From NCBI RefSeq assembly GCF_040712315.1, contig NC_134020.1:8388825-8452824 (forward strand): a DNA stretch of 64,000 nt, given 5' to 3'. Of this stretch, positions 22,357 through 32,512 are shown piece by piece (the stretch's first letter is position 1; every line of letters starts with the position of its first letter). Below the pieces are notes generated by a model, which worked only from the letters and a program-made list of their open reading frames with translations, did not search any database and had not been told where the DNA came from. Source of the DNA: Castanea sativa. Taxonomy: Eukaryota; Streptophyta; Magnoliopsida; Fagales; Fagaceae. The position numbers and the translations under genes were made by a program.

Positions 22357-24324
22357 CTAAAGATTATTGTGCACTAATCTAACTACCATTCCTTTCAAAT
22401 GTGACTCGAAAATCCTTTGAGGCAAGGTTTTGGTAAAATGATCTGCTAGATTATTTGCACTTTGAATCTTTGCTATCACAACATCTTCACGAGCAACAAT
22501 GTCTCGAATGATGTGGTACTTCCTCTCAATATACTTTCCTTTCTTGTGATTCCTTGGATCTTTAGATTGTACAACCGCTCCACTATTGTCTCAAAATAAT
22601 GTGATGGGAACTTGCTCCATTCTCATAACACCAAGATCAGAAAGGAATTTCTTGAGCCAAACAGCTTCCTTTGCTGCTTCACAAGCAGCAACGTACTCAG
22701 TTTCCATGGTGGAGTCCGCAATACAAGATTGCTTAACACTCCTCCAACTTATGGCTCCACCTCCCAATGTGAAAACACAACCTGAAGTGGATTTTCTGAA
22801 ATCTAGATCTGACTGAAAGTCTGAATCTGTATAGCCAATGAGAATCAAATCCTCACTATGGTAAACAAACATATAGTCTCTCGTTCTCCGTAGATACTTG
22901 AGAATATGCGTTACAGCATGCCAATGTTTTGGTCCTGGATTTGATTGATATCGGCTGACCATGACAACTGAATAACAAAAATCTGATCTAGTACAAAGCA
23001 TGGCATACATGAAACTTCCCACTGCAGAAGCATAAGGAACTTGTCTCATAATATTTTCTTTCTCTTGAGTCTTAGGCCTTTGGTCATCAGACAGAGGAAC
23101 TCCATGTCTAAAAGGAAGTAATCCTTTCTTAGAGTTTTGCATGGTAAACTGTTCTAGAAACTTATCTATATATCCAGCTTGTGATAAGCCTAACATCTTA
23201 TTCTTGCGATCTCGCCAAAGCTTGATCCCTAGAATAAAGTTAGCCTCACCCAAGTCCTTCATATCAAATTGACTCGACAACCAAACTTTAACCGATGACA
23301 TTACCCCTACATCATTCCCAATGAGTAGAATATCATCAACATAAAGCACTAGGAACATTACTACTTTGTCTTGATGTCTTTTGTACACACATGGTTCATT
23401 AAGATTTTGTTCAAAACTAAATGACTTGATTACTTGATCAAATCTGATGTTCCATGACCTAGATGCTTGCTTAAGTCCATAAATGGATCTATTCAACTTG
23501 CATACCATATGCTCTTGGTTCTTTGCTATGAAACCTTCTGGTTGCATCATATATATTTCTTCTTCAAGATTGCCATTAAGAAATGCAGTCTTGACATCCA
23601 TTTGCTAAATCTCATAATCATAATGAGTAGCAATGGATAAGAGAATTTTGATAGATTTAAGCATGGCTACTGGCGAAAAAGTTTCATCATAATCAATACC
23701 TTCTTTTTGTGTATACCCTTTCGCCACTAGTCTTGCTTTAAAGGTTTCAACCTTTCCATCTATCCATCGCTTCCTCTTGTAAACCCATTTGCAACCAACA
23801 GGTTTAATGCCGTTAGGCGCCTTTACAAGATCCCATACATGATTGGAATACATAGAATCTAATTCAGATTTCATAGCTAGAACTCAATGATGTGCATCTA
23901 TATCATTCATTACCTCTTCATAAGTGTAGGGATCCGATTCAGCCTCTTCTAAAATAGCTACATAAGTTTCTCCCAAACCTCTAAATCTTATAGGAGGCCG
24001 AACAATTTTTCCATTACGACGAAGCACCTGTGTACTAGACATCTCATGAGTAATATCTTGTGGTGTATCCAATACAGCCACATCATCCCTAGTCTCATCC
24101 ATTGGTTGTTCAACTACAGGTTAATCTATTTCAGCCAATACAACTTTACTTCTAGGATTAAAATTATTCCCATAATCATCTTCCAAAAATTTGGCATGGG
24201 TGCTAACAAACACTTTGTTATCCTTGTGATTATAGAATAAATAACCCTTGGTTTCCTTTGAATACTTTAAAAACATGCATACTTCCGTTTTAGCTTCCAA
24301 CTTATCAGACTTCCCTTTCAACAC
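22357..24324 (-). pseudogene. pol: Copia B integrase tail, RT and RNase H
   Basis: Starting at 24324: integrase tail (CMFLKYSKETKGYLFYN), linker, RT from 23874 (CKWVYKRKRWIDGK, FKARLVAKGYTQKEGIDYDE). From 23601 an open stretch carries VKTAFLNGNLEEEIYMMQ, IYGLKQASRSWN and the intact catalytic YVDDILLIG, then RNase H with DSDFQSD, STSGCVFTLGG and METEYVAACE. Stops lie near 24120, 23883 and 23604 (CAA to TAA type) and at 22590. The tail ends at 22357-22359. Only a handful of point changes separate this from an open frame, so B is a fairly young copy. Confidence 0.92.
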
Positions 24325-24378
24325 ATGTGTTGGACATCCCCAAATGTGGAGATATTTTATACTAGGCTTGCGCCCACT

Positions 24379-26318
24379 TCACAATTCCTTAGGTGTGTTG
24401 GGAACAGATTTTGATGGAACCAAATTCAAAACATGCATAGCAGTTTTTAGTGCATATCCCCAAAAAGAAACTGGTAAAGTTGAGTAACTCATCATGGACC
24501 TAACCATTTCCAAAAGAGTCCTATTCCTTCTTTCTGCTACACCATCTTGTTGGGGAGTTCCAGGTGCAGTCAATTGGGAGACAATCCCATTTTGAATTAG
24601 ATAATCCTTGAAATCCCCAAGAAGGTATTCACCATGGCCTTTATGCATTTATCTAATTGATTTTCAACTTCAGCCCTAAACTCTTTGAACTTTTCAAAGG
24701 CTTCGAACTTCCGTCTCATAAGGTACACATAACCATATCTTGAGTAATCATCCGTAAAAGTGATGAAATACTCATAACCTCCTTTTGCTTGGGTTGACAT
24801 AGGACCACATACATCTTTATGGACTAATTCAAGCAACTCTTGGGCTCTTCTACCTTTTGCAATAAAAGGTCGTTTGGTCATCTTACCTTCCAAACAAGAT
24901 TCGCAAACTGGAAATCCATCAAAGTCCATGGGCTGTAAAAGTCCATCTTTGATTAGTCTTTGAATCCTATTTGAATTAATATGACCCAAACGCAAGTACC
25001 ATAGATATGCATCACTAGTAGAAGGAAACTTTCTCTTTAATAATTTTACATGAGAGCTACTATCTAATTCAGAATTGTATAATTCATGCTTGTCAGGAGT
25101 TAAAATATAAAGACCATCCACAATATTGCCAGAACAGATAAACATTTTATCTTTCTTTATTACAACATTGTCTTTGAGGATAACACAATATCCACGTTTA
25201 CCTAAGTAAGTTGCAGAAATTAAATTCCTATGAACATTAGGTAAATACAAACAGTCTTCCAATATTAAAACTCTAGACATAAAACATAAATTAAACACTC
25301 CAACAGCTTCAACCGGAATCTTGCTCCCATCAGCCAAAGTAAGAAATAGTTCTCCCTCATTTAACTTTCTGGTCTCTTGGAACCCCTGCAAAGAATTGCA
25401 GATATGATTAGTACAACCTAAATCCACACACCAGGAATCCGTTGGATTCTGTACCAAACATATTTCAAAAAGAAATGAACTTTTCATACCCTTATTCTTG
25501 GCAGCCTTGAATGTTGGACAATTCCTCTTCCAATGTCCTTTCTCACCACAATAGAAACACTTTCCTTTGGTTTTCTTTCCTTTGTCATTAACTCCTAAGG
25601 CAATTTGTTTACCATCTTTCTTAGTGAAGTCCTTCTTATTCTTCTTCTTCTTCTTACCCTTGCCTTTTGACTTAGGTTGAGAAGTAGAAGCTTCACCCAC
25701 ATTGGCTTCAACACTAGAAGTACCAAGGATGCCTTCCGCCGCCACTAATTCATTCATTAATTCAGACAAGGAGTAAATCTTTTTGTTCATATTATAATTG
25801 AGTCTGAATTCCATGAATAATTCCGGTAGTGACTGGAGTATCATATCCACTTGGGATTCTCCATCAATGTCGGCACCTAAAACTTCTAATGTGTTCAGAT
25901 TAGCAATCATCCTAAGACAATGCTCCCTCACTGAACTCCCTGCAGCCATTTTGGTATTATAAATTTGCCTCATGGTTTCTTGCCTTGCAGAACGGCCTTG
26001 CTCACCAAACATCTCCTTCAGAATATGCATTATGTCCGAAGCAAGTTCTACATCCTGCATTTGATGCTGTAGAACATTTGAAATAGATGCTAGGATATAG
26101 CACTTAGCCATCTCATTAGATTTCTGCCAATGATCATATCACTGTTTTTCTTCAAGAGGAGCATCTAATGAAGGAAAGTTAGGATATGGTTGAGTAAGCA
26201 CATATTTGTGCTCTTCAGCAGTAAGAACAATGTCCAAATTTCTTTTCCAGTCAACATAGTTGGATCCAGTCAGTTTGTTTTGATTAAGAATAGCAACAAA
26301 TGGGCTAAATGATGCCAT
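24379..26318 (-). pseudogene. gag-pol: Copia B gag, protease and integrase
   Basis: The ATG is at 26318 (MASFSP). A stop TGA at 26141-26139 interrupts gag; 26111-24597 is then open for 504 codons: UBN2-like capsid, Lys-rich stretch, intact zinc knuckle CFYCGEKGHWKRNC, protease motif DLGCTNH (DSG expected), pre-integrase zinc region (HINSNRIQRL, CESCLEGK), and the integrase first Asp (VHKDVCGPMS, where C has VHTDV). Around 24640 the frame changes; 24648-24379 holds PQQDGVAERRNRTLLEM. Protease Ser to Leu should abolish activity. Confidence 0.92.
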
Positions 26319-26680
26319 GATTTAAATCTGAAAATAATAAACATGAATATAATAAGTAAACTGGACATTATCAATTTAGCATATAAGCATATAATATGGA
26401 ACCTTAATAAAACCATAAAATAATATATACAACGATAACCTAATCCATGTCTATAATTCCTTGGTAGCAAGTTTATTATAAACACATTAATTGGTTGAGA
26501 ACTATTCTCATTATTAGTGCTATTATGATAACTCTTATCAAACACTAACAATATGTTGTATTACCTTTAGCCTCTAAGTAATAATGACATAACTCCTTTA
26601 GGAGGTTAACATTACACTTAGTTTAGTGTACACCATTATCTAGAGTCATGTGTAGCCACATTTCATCTCCCTTTTATAGT

Positions 26681-26868
26681 GTTTAAACTTGTAGTACCAT
26701 GAAACAAAACACCCTCCTTTGGGATCGCGAGGCATATACGCCAAGACGAGGTGCTTGTCCACACTACTTTAAACGGGTAAGTTCAATCTTGTAGTACTAT
26801 GAAATAAACACCATCCTTTGGGATCGCGAGGCATATACGCCAAGATAAGGTGTTTATCCACACTACTA
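26681..26868 (-). repeat. Two leader repeat units of copia B
   Basis: Period 100 bp. Each carries CACC or AACACC..., GGGATCGCGAGGCATATACG and CCAAGA(C/T). Same block as in copia A at 1391-1585. Confidence 0.85.
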
Positions 26869-27348
26869 TGAACCGATAATAGAGGCCGTGAGATCCAACC
26901 CTTGTATCTCTCTCCCACTAGATATTTTAAAATAAAGGTTTTTAAGGTCAAGAACCATAATAATGCTAGACACGTGAAAAACATAATCCTAATCTCATTA
27001 GGAATAAATTTCATTAAACTAGCATTGACATATATAAATATATATAATGTAATAAAAACGCTTATTACATTTAAAAATCCATATTACATTATATATAAAA
27101 TAATATATGAATTTATATATGTAATATATGATTTTTATATTACATATATATATATATATATAGTACTTTCAGATGGTGGAATCCTTTATATACAGATTCT
27201 ATTTTTCCATGGCCATAAAGGACAAAAGATGCATAAAATATTGAAGCCATGCATTGAATGCCAAAAGATACAATAACAGAATCACGTACAAGACAAGCAT
27301 GACAATTATATCTCTTTAGATTCAACAACTATTCAATAGTCAAACAAA

Positions 27349-27350
<2 letters not shown>

Positions 27351-27414
<64 letters not shown>
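27351..27414. repeat. (TA)n microsatellite
   Basis: About 32 uninterrupted TA units in the leader of copia B. Copia C has a similar tract at about 43839-43884. Confidence 0.97.
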
Positions 27415-27417
<3 letters not shown>

Positions 27418-27771
27418 TTGCCCATAAAGAATCCGCATGTAAAAGATGGCCATCAAGCCAACGATCATCCAATAACTTCCATTCAATTACCACATAGCCG
27501 TTCAATAGGCCAAACGATACATGACAATCCAAGCAATGCAATGACCAAACTTACGCATTTGGCAGTTATTGAATGCAATGATAAGACACGGCACATTATA
27601 TATATATTAAACATCTATAATGGTACCGACTTACAACAATTATTTCAATACCAATTGAATAACTATATATCATTGGCAACAATAACTTTATGCACAAATT
27701 TGAAAACACAAAGATAACGGTTTTCTAAAATTCTAAAATTCAATCACACGCTATACAATCATGATATGAAA

Positions 27772-27790
27772 ACCTGGCTCTGATACCAAT
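27772..27790 (-). other. Primer-binding site of copia B
   Basis: The minus strand reads ATTGGTATCAGAGCCAGG next to the 5' LTR, matching the initiator Met tRNA primer used by most plant copia elements. Confidence 0.92.
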
Positions 27791-29152
27791 TGTTGGAAAA
27801 ACTGGTTTTGTATCTCATACAAAACACATAGCGGAAGCAAAAAATAAGGATCTATTTCATTCATGATTGATAATGTGCACTATGTAAATTTCAGAATTTA
27901 AGAACTAGATAGCGTACCTTGGTGTGGAGAAATTCAAAACAAAGATTAGAAGCACTTGGAAACACTTTTAATTTTCACTCCAATTCCACTTTACGCTCAA
28001 GATGTGTGGTTTCTCAATCAGTTTTCAAAGGGAGAATGAAAGTGTGTCTCACTCTCACATACACCGTTTCTTATTTTTTTCACTAATAAAAATTATGTAT
28101 GTTTCTCCATTTATAACTAACTGATTATCTAATTGGGCTTGCCTATTGGGCCTTTCCAATTGGGCTTTAGTGTGTGGTTTGGAATGTGACCAAAAGGGAC
28201 CAATAAGACATTAGCTCCAATAGGCTTTGGGCTTTTCCGTCAACTCTTGACAAGTCTAAAGTTACCATTAATTATATTTAATACCACTATATAAAAATAA
28301 TTGCACTCTAGGTCTCATTAATAAATTATATCCCAAGACTTTATTATACGTGCAACCCCTTTATAAAATATTCTTAGTAATACAAAGTCATAAATATAGA
28401 CTGTCACTTTGAAAATTACTACATCTTAATCCTTGAGTACCCGGTTTAATCCTTTAAGTTTATTCATCATATATTTATGAAATCTAATTTCATAAATATA
28501 TACTTTCTTAATTTCTTACCAAAGTGGTTAGGCCTAACTCTCTGAATAACCAAACTCATTAAACTTATTTCAAGTGAATATTTTATATCTCTGTCAAGAG
28601 ACTATGAATTCCATCTTGAGAATATATGTTCCATCCACACTAAATGTGGCTGCCCAACAGACTGAGGTTTTGACCTTCACTTTAGATCTCACTCCTGATA
28701 TATCAAAGCAACCTACACCTTATGATCAGATCCATTATTCTCCCAGGATTAAGAGTTTATGCAGTCCAGTTCAATATGTCTTAACTCTTAAAACATATCA
28801 ACATATCAACTAGAAGTCTTCACTTCCATGATTAAGACAAATCATCTTAATTGATACGTTATAGTCTTCGCAGATGAAATGCCCAATTTCATCACTGACT
28901 ACGAACTATAAATTCTGAGTTTACAAAAAACTTGTGACTTATATCTTCTGTGACTAAATCACATAAATCACATACTATGCATCTCATGGACTATATGATA
29001 ATGTCCAAATATTCATGTTACCATTATTTTAGATAATAATAAAACAACATTATTAATCACAATATTAAGTCATACACAATGTCATACATAATGTCATACA
29101 TGATATTATACATAGTATCATACAATAGGATTTAAGGGCACAAATCCTAACA
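27791..29152 (-). repeat. 5' LTR of copia B
   Basis: 1362 bp, edges TGTTGG and CTAACA on the plus strand. One palindrome (28472-28502) is intact; part of the other is missing near 28755. Confidence 0.95.
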
Positions 29153-29392
29153 AAATTCACATTCAAATTATTTTCTTCATCAAATTTTGTAATCAATTCA
29201 TCTTTTTCAAGTTTGACAATTTTAAAATTAGCTTTTAATTTTACAAAATTTATAAAGCTTACAATAGGCATCTTGAATATCATTATCATTATCATTCAAC
29301 ATAGGATCATGCAAATCAAACACAATCAAGAGTGTCCATAACAACAGAAGTCAATGGATCACACAGCAAAGATTAAAACCTAATCAGAGTGT
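29153..29392 (-). pseudogene. gag: E2 gag fragment upstream of copia B, plus short leader
   Basis: From about 29295 the minus strand reads KLKANFKIVKLEKDELITKF then DEENNLNVN, a coiled-coil-like gag segment that joins the stretch at 21531 when one copy of AAATT and copia B are removed. Between it and the primer site lie only about 100 bases, so the large N-terminal gag domain is missing. Confidence 0.75.
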
Positions 29393-29410
29393 GCCTGCTT
29401 TGATACCACT
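29393..29410 (-). other. Primer-binding site of E2
   Basis: The minus strand reads AGTGGTATCAAAGCAGGC after the LTR end CCCAACA. Met-tRNA type; E has AGTGGTATCAGAGCGGGC at 34898. Confidence 0.85.
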
Positions 29411-29792
29411 TGTTGGGTTAAGATAGCTTGACCTTAGTTAATTAATTTAATTACCTAAGTTGATTAATTCGGTTCAATTACATGCAAAATATGAATGCAC
29501 CAACATATCACCAAAAATACTAAATTTAGTGGAAAATAAATTTGACACGGTGATTTGTTGACAAACCTCATAAGTCAAAAACCCTATCGGGTGTTTTTGA
29601 GGTTACCACTCCTAAGAATCCATTAATCAATGATCAAGTGGTTACAAGTATAAGGAATCTTACCAACTACCCTTGGCCTATTCCAAAATACCAACCTACA
29701 GTTGAACCTTTACTTTGATATCCAATTGGACTTGATCTTGTAGTAGCCTTCTTTCCTTTGATGCACAAACCTTCAATTTGTGACTAACCCTT

Positions 29793-30323
29793 TGATGCGA
29801 ACCTCAATCGACACGCTTTGAGACCCAACAAAAATATTGAAATATTTAACCCAGGAAAGCTAAAAATCAGATGTTTGATAGAAACCCTGACCCAACGTTT
29901 ATAATTGAAACGCGAACCAAAGGTATAAGTTGACCTTGACCCAATGATTATAAAGAATCACGAACCAAAGGTATAAAGTTTGAACGCCACAAGGAAGAAT
30001 CCTTGATAAGTTCACAGTTCTTGAAGAACCAAAAGAGAGCAAAGCCTCACCTTTTCTGAATTTTATTCAATAATAATCTATCAAACGTTTACAGACTTCA
30101 GAACCTATTTAAGGACTCCACAAAACTTGACAGACAAGAAAATATATTCTGAAATAACTCCTAATTGATACCTTACCATATCAGGAATCAAGTTTGACCT
30201 AAAAAGCATTAAATGCACCTAAAAACAAGGAATTAAATCACCTAAACCTAAAATAACGTTTTTACATAAAAATACCAAAAATAATAAATTACAATAATTA
30301 AACAGTAAATTGTGTCCTCATCA
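29793..30323 (-). repeat. 3' LTR of TRIM-1
   Basis: 531 bp, TGATG...CATCA ends. Preceded on the minus strand by the purine tract AGTGGAGGGGTC (30324-30335). Confidence 0.95.
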
Positions 30324-30685
30324 GACCCCTCCACTTGAAACAAACTCGTCCTCGAGTTCATCTTTGAAATCTGAAATCTTCCACTCCAAATAAACAAATA
30401 CTTCGAATGCTTTAATGACTTGATCCTGTTATGAAACTTGAATCCTTCATAAAGTGTAGCAGAAAATTTCTTCTCATCTACTTTCAATTTATTTGCCACA
30501 TCAATCAACAAAGGGTTGATAATAAAATTAAAATTTTCTACTCCAAGAAAATCAACAAATTGAATAGTCATTTTCAACAAATCAATTGAGACTAGAGGAT
30601 TGTGAGTTGTGGACTCATCCTCATAATTAACCTCAATTGAATCTTCCACAATGTTCTCAATAATTACCATCTTTTTTTTTTTCAA
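30324..30685 (-). CDS. Unknown ORF of TRIM-1
   Basis: Starts MKKKKMVIIENIVEDS at 30685 and stays open into the LTR (stop at 30248). I do not recognise a domain. The sequence is acidic near its start, has a hydrophobic, possibly helical middle, and a basic stretch (HNRIKSLKHSKYL). The last residues before the purine tract (SRTSLFQVEGSDED) look like the extreme C-terminus of some plant Ty3/gypsy polyproteins, which suggests the frame is a fusion of unknown sequence with that tail. Protein status unproven. Confidence 0.4.
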
Positions 30686-30770
30686 GTTTTTTTTTCTTTT
30701 TTTTTTTCACTTTTTTTTTTTGGATGATAACAGGAAATAAAAGATAAAAGGATAGAAAACTGATTTTAGA
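30686..30770. repeat. A/T homopolymer-rich stretch in TRIM-1
   Basis: Runs of T of 10 to 12 (A on the coding strand) broken by single C or G, just before the ORF start. Confidence 0.8.
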
Positions 30771-30772
30771 AC

Positions 30773-30790
30773 CTGTGCTCTGATACCAAA
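30773..30790 (-). other. Primer-binding site of TRIM-1
   Basis: The minus strand reads TTTGGTATCAGAGCACAG after the LTR end CATCA, Met-tRNA type. Confidence 0.9.
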
Positions 30791-30975
30791 TGATGCGAAC
30801 CTCAATCGACACGCTTTGAGACCCAACAAAAATATTGGAATATTTAATACCAAATGATGCGAACCTCAATCGACACGCTTTGAGACCCAACAAAAATATT
30901 GGAATATTTAATACCAAATGATGTGAACCTCAATCGACACGCTTTGAGACCCAACAAAAATATTGGAATACTTGC
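30784..30975 (-). repeat. 64-bp tandem triplication across LTR end and primer site
   Basis: Three near-identical units starting at 30784, 30848 and 30912. Each holds the LTR end GGTTCGCATCA followed by TTTGGTA, the first primer-site bases. Only the 5' LTR has it. Confidence 0.95.
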
Positions 30976-31447
30976 CCAAGAAAGCTAAATTCAGATTTTT
31001 GATAGAAACCTTGACCCAACGTTTATAATTGAAACGCGAACCAAAGGTATAAGTTGACCTTGACCCAATGATTATAAAGAATCACGAACCAAAGGTATAA
31101 AGTTTGAACGCCACAAGGAAGAATCCTTGATAAGTTCACAGTTCTTGAAGAACCAAAAGAGAGCAAAGCCTCACCTTTTCTGAATTTTATTCAATAATAA
31201 TCTATCAAACGTTTACAGACTTCAGAGCCTATTTAAGGACTCCACAAAACTTGACAGACAAGAAAATATATTCTGAAATAACTCCTAATTGATACCTTAC
31301 CATATCAGGAATCAAGTTTGACCTAAAAAGCATTAAATGCACCTAAAAACAAGGAATTAAATCACCTAAACCTAAAATAACGTTTTTACATAAAAATACC
31401 AAAAATAATAAATTACAATAATTAAACAGTAAATTGTGTCCTCATCA
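30791..31447 (-). repeat. 5' LTR of TRIM-1
   Basis: 657 bp, equal to the 3' LTR plus the 128 bp of two extra 64-bp units. Confidence 0.93.
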
Positions 31448-32107
31448 CCCTTTGAACGAATCACAAGTACGTGACTAACTCTAGAAATTTGAACAGATGT
31501 TGTTGGCTGTAAAATTCTTCACTTCATCAACAATGAAGATCTGGAAGCACTTGATTACAAAACCCTATGGCCTACAAATACAGTAGCTTCACACAGAGAA
31601 TATATGTCTCTTAGACTCTGTATCCATGTGTAACGACGTTTAAAATAAGCCTTATATATGTCTAAGGTTGTGAGAAAAGAAACCCCAAAAAATATACAAG
31701 ACTGGGCTGAATAGATTGAGCTACTGTCGAGCTATCTATTGAGCTTCACATTAAGTCTTGATAATAGGGATCTGTCGAGCTATCTGTCGAGACTTAATGA
31801 ACAACTTTTATTCACTTGTTTCTTGAACCAATCTTCATGTCTTTAATACTTGACTTGAACAACATGTTTCTTGAAGTACTGAACCCATCTTAGATCTACC
31901 CAATTACAAGTAAAGTGTATTTTGTCAAAAGATTAGCCAATTATAATAAAATGTGACCCTAACATTTATTGCAAACTAAGCAACTTTAATATATATATAT
32001 AATCAACAAACTAGACAAGTTATGTAACTCATTGTTCTCATTGAAATTTATAATGATTAGCATTTGTCTTAAAAAATTATTTTGTATGTGTATGTGTGTA
32101 TGCACGT

Positions 32108-32155
32108 AGGGGTGGCAATTTTACCCCACCCTGTCGATATGTGGTGGGATAAAAT
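32108..32155 (+). repeat. End fragment of a hAT-like MITE
   Basis: TAGGGGTGGCAATTTTACCC is a common hAT terminal sequence in plants. Only one end is present; the rest was lost or replaced by the LTR fragment. Confidence 0.5.
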
Positions 32156-32440
32156 AATAAGCGGTTACAAGTAAAAGGAATTCTAGTACCCAATACCAAC
32201 CTACAGTTGAACTCTTACCTTAATACCTAATTGGACTTGTATTGTAGCGGTAATCTCTCCGTTCAATGCATGAATCCCAGTACGTGACTAACCAATGATG
32301 CACAGATCTCAGTACGAGACTAACACACCAACTTGAGGAAGATGTTGGCTGTAAAGTTCTTCAGTTCATTAACAATGAAGATCAGGATGCTCCTTGGTCA
32401 CAAAACCCTTAGCGTTAAGATGTAGTAGCTTCTATAGAGA
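32156..32440 (-). repeat. Fragment of a SIRE-like (E-type) LTR
   Basis: In reverse it matches E 34400-34660 (CCAACCTACAGTTGAACTC, AAAGTTCTTCAGTTCATT). Neither LTR edge is present. Confidence 0.7.
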
Positions 32441-32512
32441 GAACATGATGAACTAGAGCAATTTCTGCATCCGATCACAATATGCATGTCTAATCACTTT
32501 GCTTCACCTTGT

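Larger units (their letters stand above)
26319..27771 (-). other. Leader of copia B
   Basis: Untranslated region of about 1.45 kb. It contains two leader repeat units, many TATATA stretches and a long (TA)n. Short ORFs, including Ile-Tyr repeats, are products of the TA tract. Confidence 0.8.
21532..29152 (-). mobile_element. Ty1/copia element B, complete, nearly open polyprotein
   Basis: It has both LTRs, primer site, leader, gag-pol and purine tract, flanked by perfect AAATT duplications (21527-21531 and 29153-29157). It split the gag of E2, which resumes on the far side. The coding region has only a few stops or shifts. The 3' LTR has a deletion of about 560 bp. Confidence 0.96.
29793..31447 (-). 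mobile_element. TRIM-1, complete small LTR element
   Basis: 1655 bp between perfect CCCTT duplications (29788-29792 and 31448-31452). Both LTRs begin TGATGAGGACAC and end GGTTCGCATCA on the minus strand. Between them are a primer site, one ORF of unknown kind and a purine tract. No gag or pol domain, so it must be moved by an autonomous relative; its LTR matches the gypsy fragment at 12480-13083. Confidence 0.95.
13686..31964 (-). mobile_element. SIRE-like copia element E2, pol-less, with third ORF
   Basis: On the minus strand: 5' LTR (29411-31964), primer site, gag C-terminal part (split), an abrupt jump to post-pol sequence, repeat array, TATA box, possible intron, third ORF, purine tract, 3' LTR (13686-15750). 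It aligns with element E in the post-pol region, third ORF and LTRs. Pol is absent: gag ends at 20854 and sequence matching E just after its pol stop follows. The gag N-terminus is also missing. E2 is thus a large non-autonomous derivative. Four later insertions raise its length to 18.3 kb. I found no matching target duplication at its two ends. Confidence 0.85.
29411..31964 (-). repeat. 5' LTR of E2, interrupted by TRIM-1
   Basis: Edges TGTTGGG and CCCTAACA. About 900 bp remain without TRIM-1. TCGA-type motifs (GTCGAGCTATCT) occur near 31735-31790. Confidence 0.88.
31965..32512. other. Spacer of repeat fragments between E2 and E
   Basis: No gene. It contains a hAT-like end (32108-32155), a piece of an E-type LTR (32156-32440, minus) and unassigned AT-rich sequence at 31965-32107 and 32441-32512. 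Confidence 0.6.

Noticed and set aside
22586..22816. Plus-strand ORF opposite copia B RNase H (also 38878-39190)
   Set aside because: Shadow frames of the RNase H gene; the same shadow appears in copy C because the coding strand is conserved.
27329..27717. ORFs rich in Ile-Tyr on both strands
   Set aside because: They are translations of the (TA)n tract in the leader of copia B; no start context or family match.
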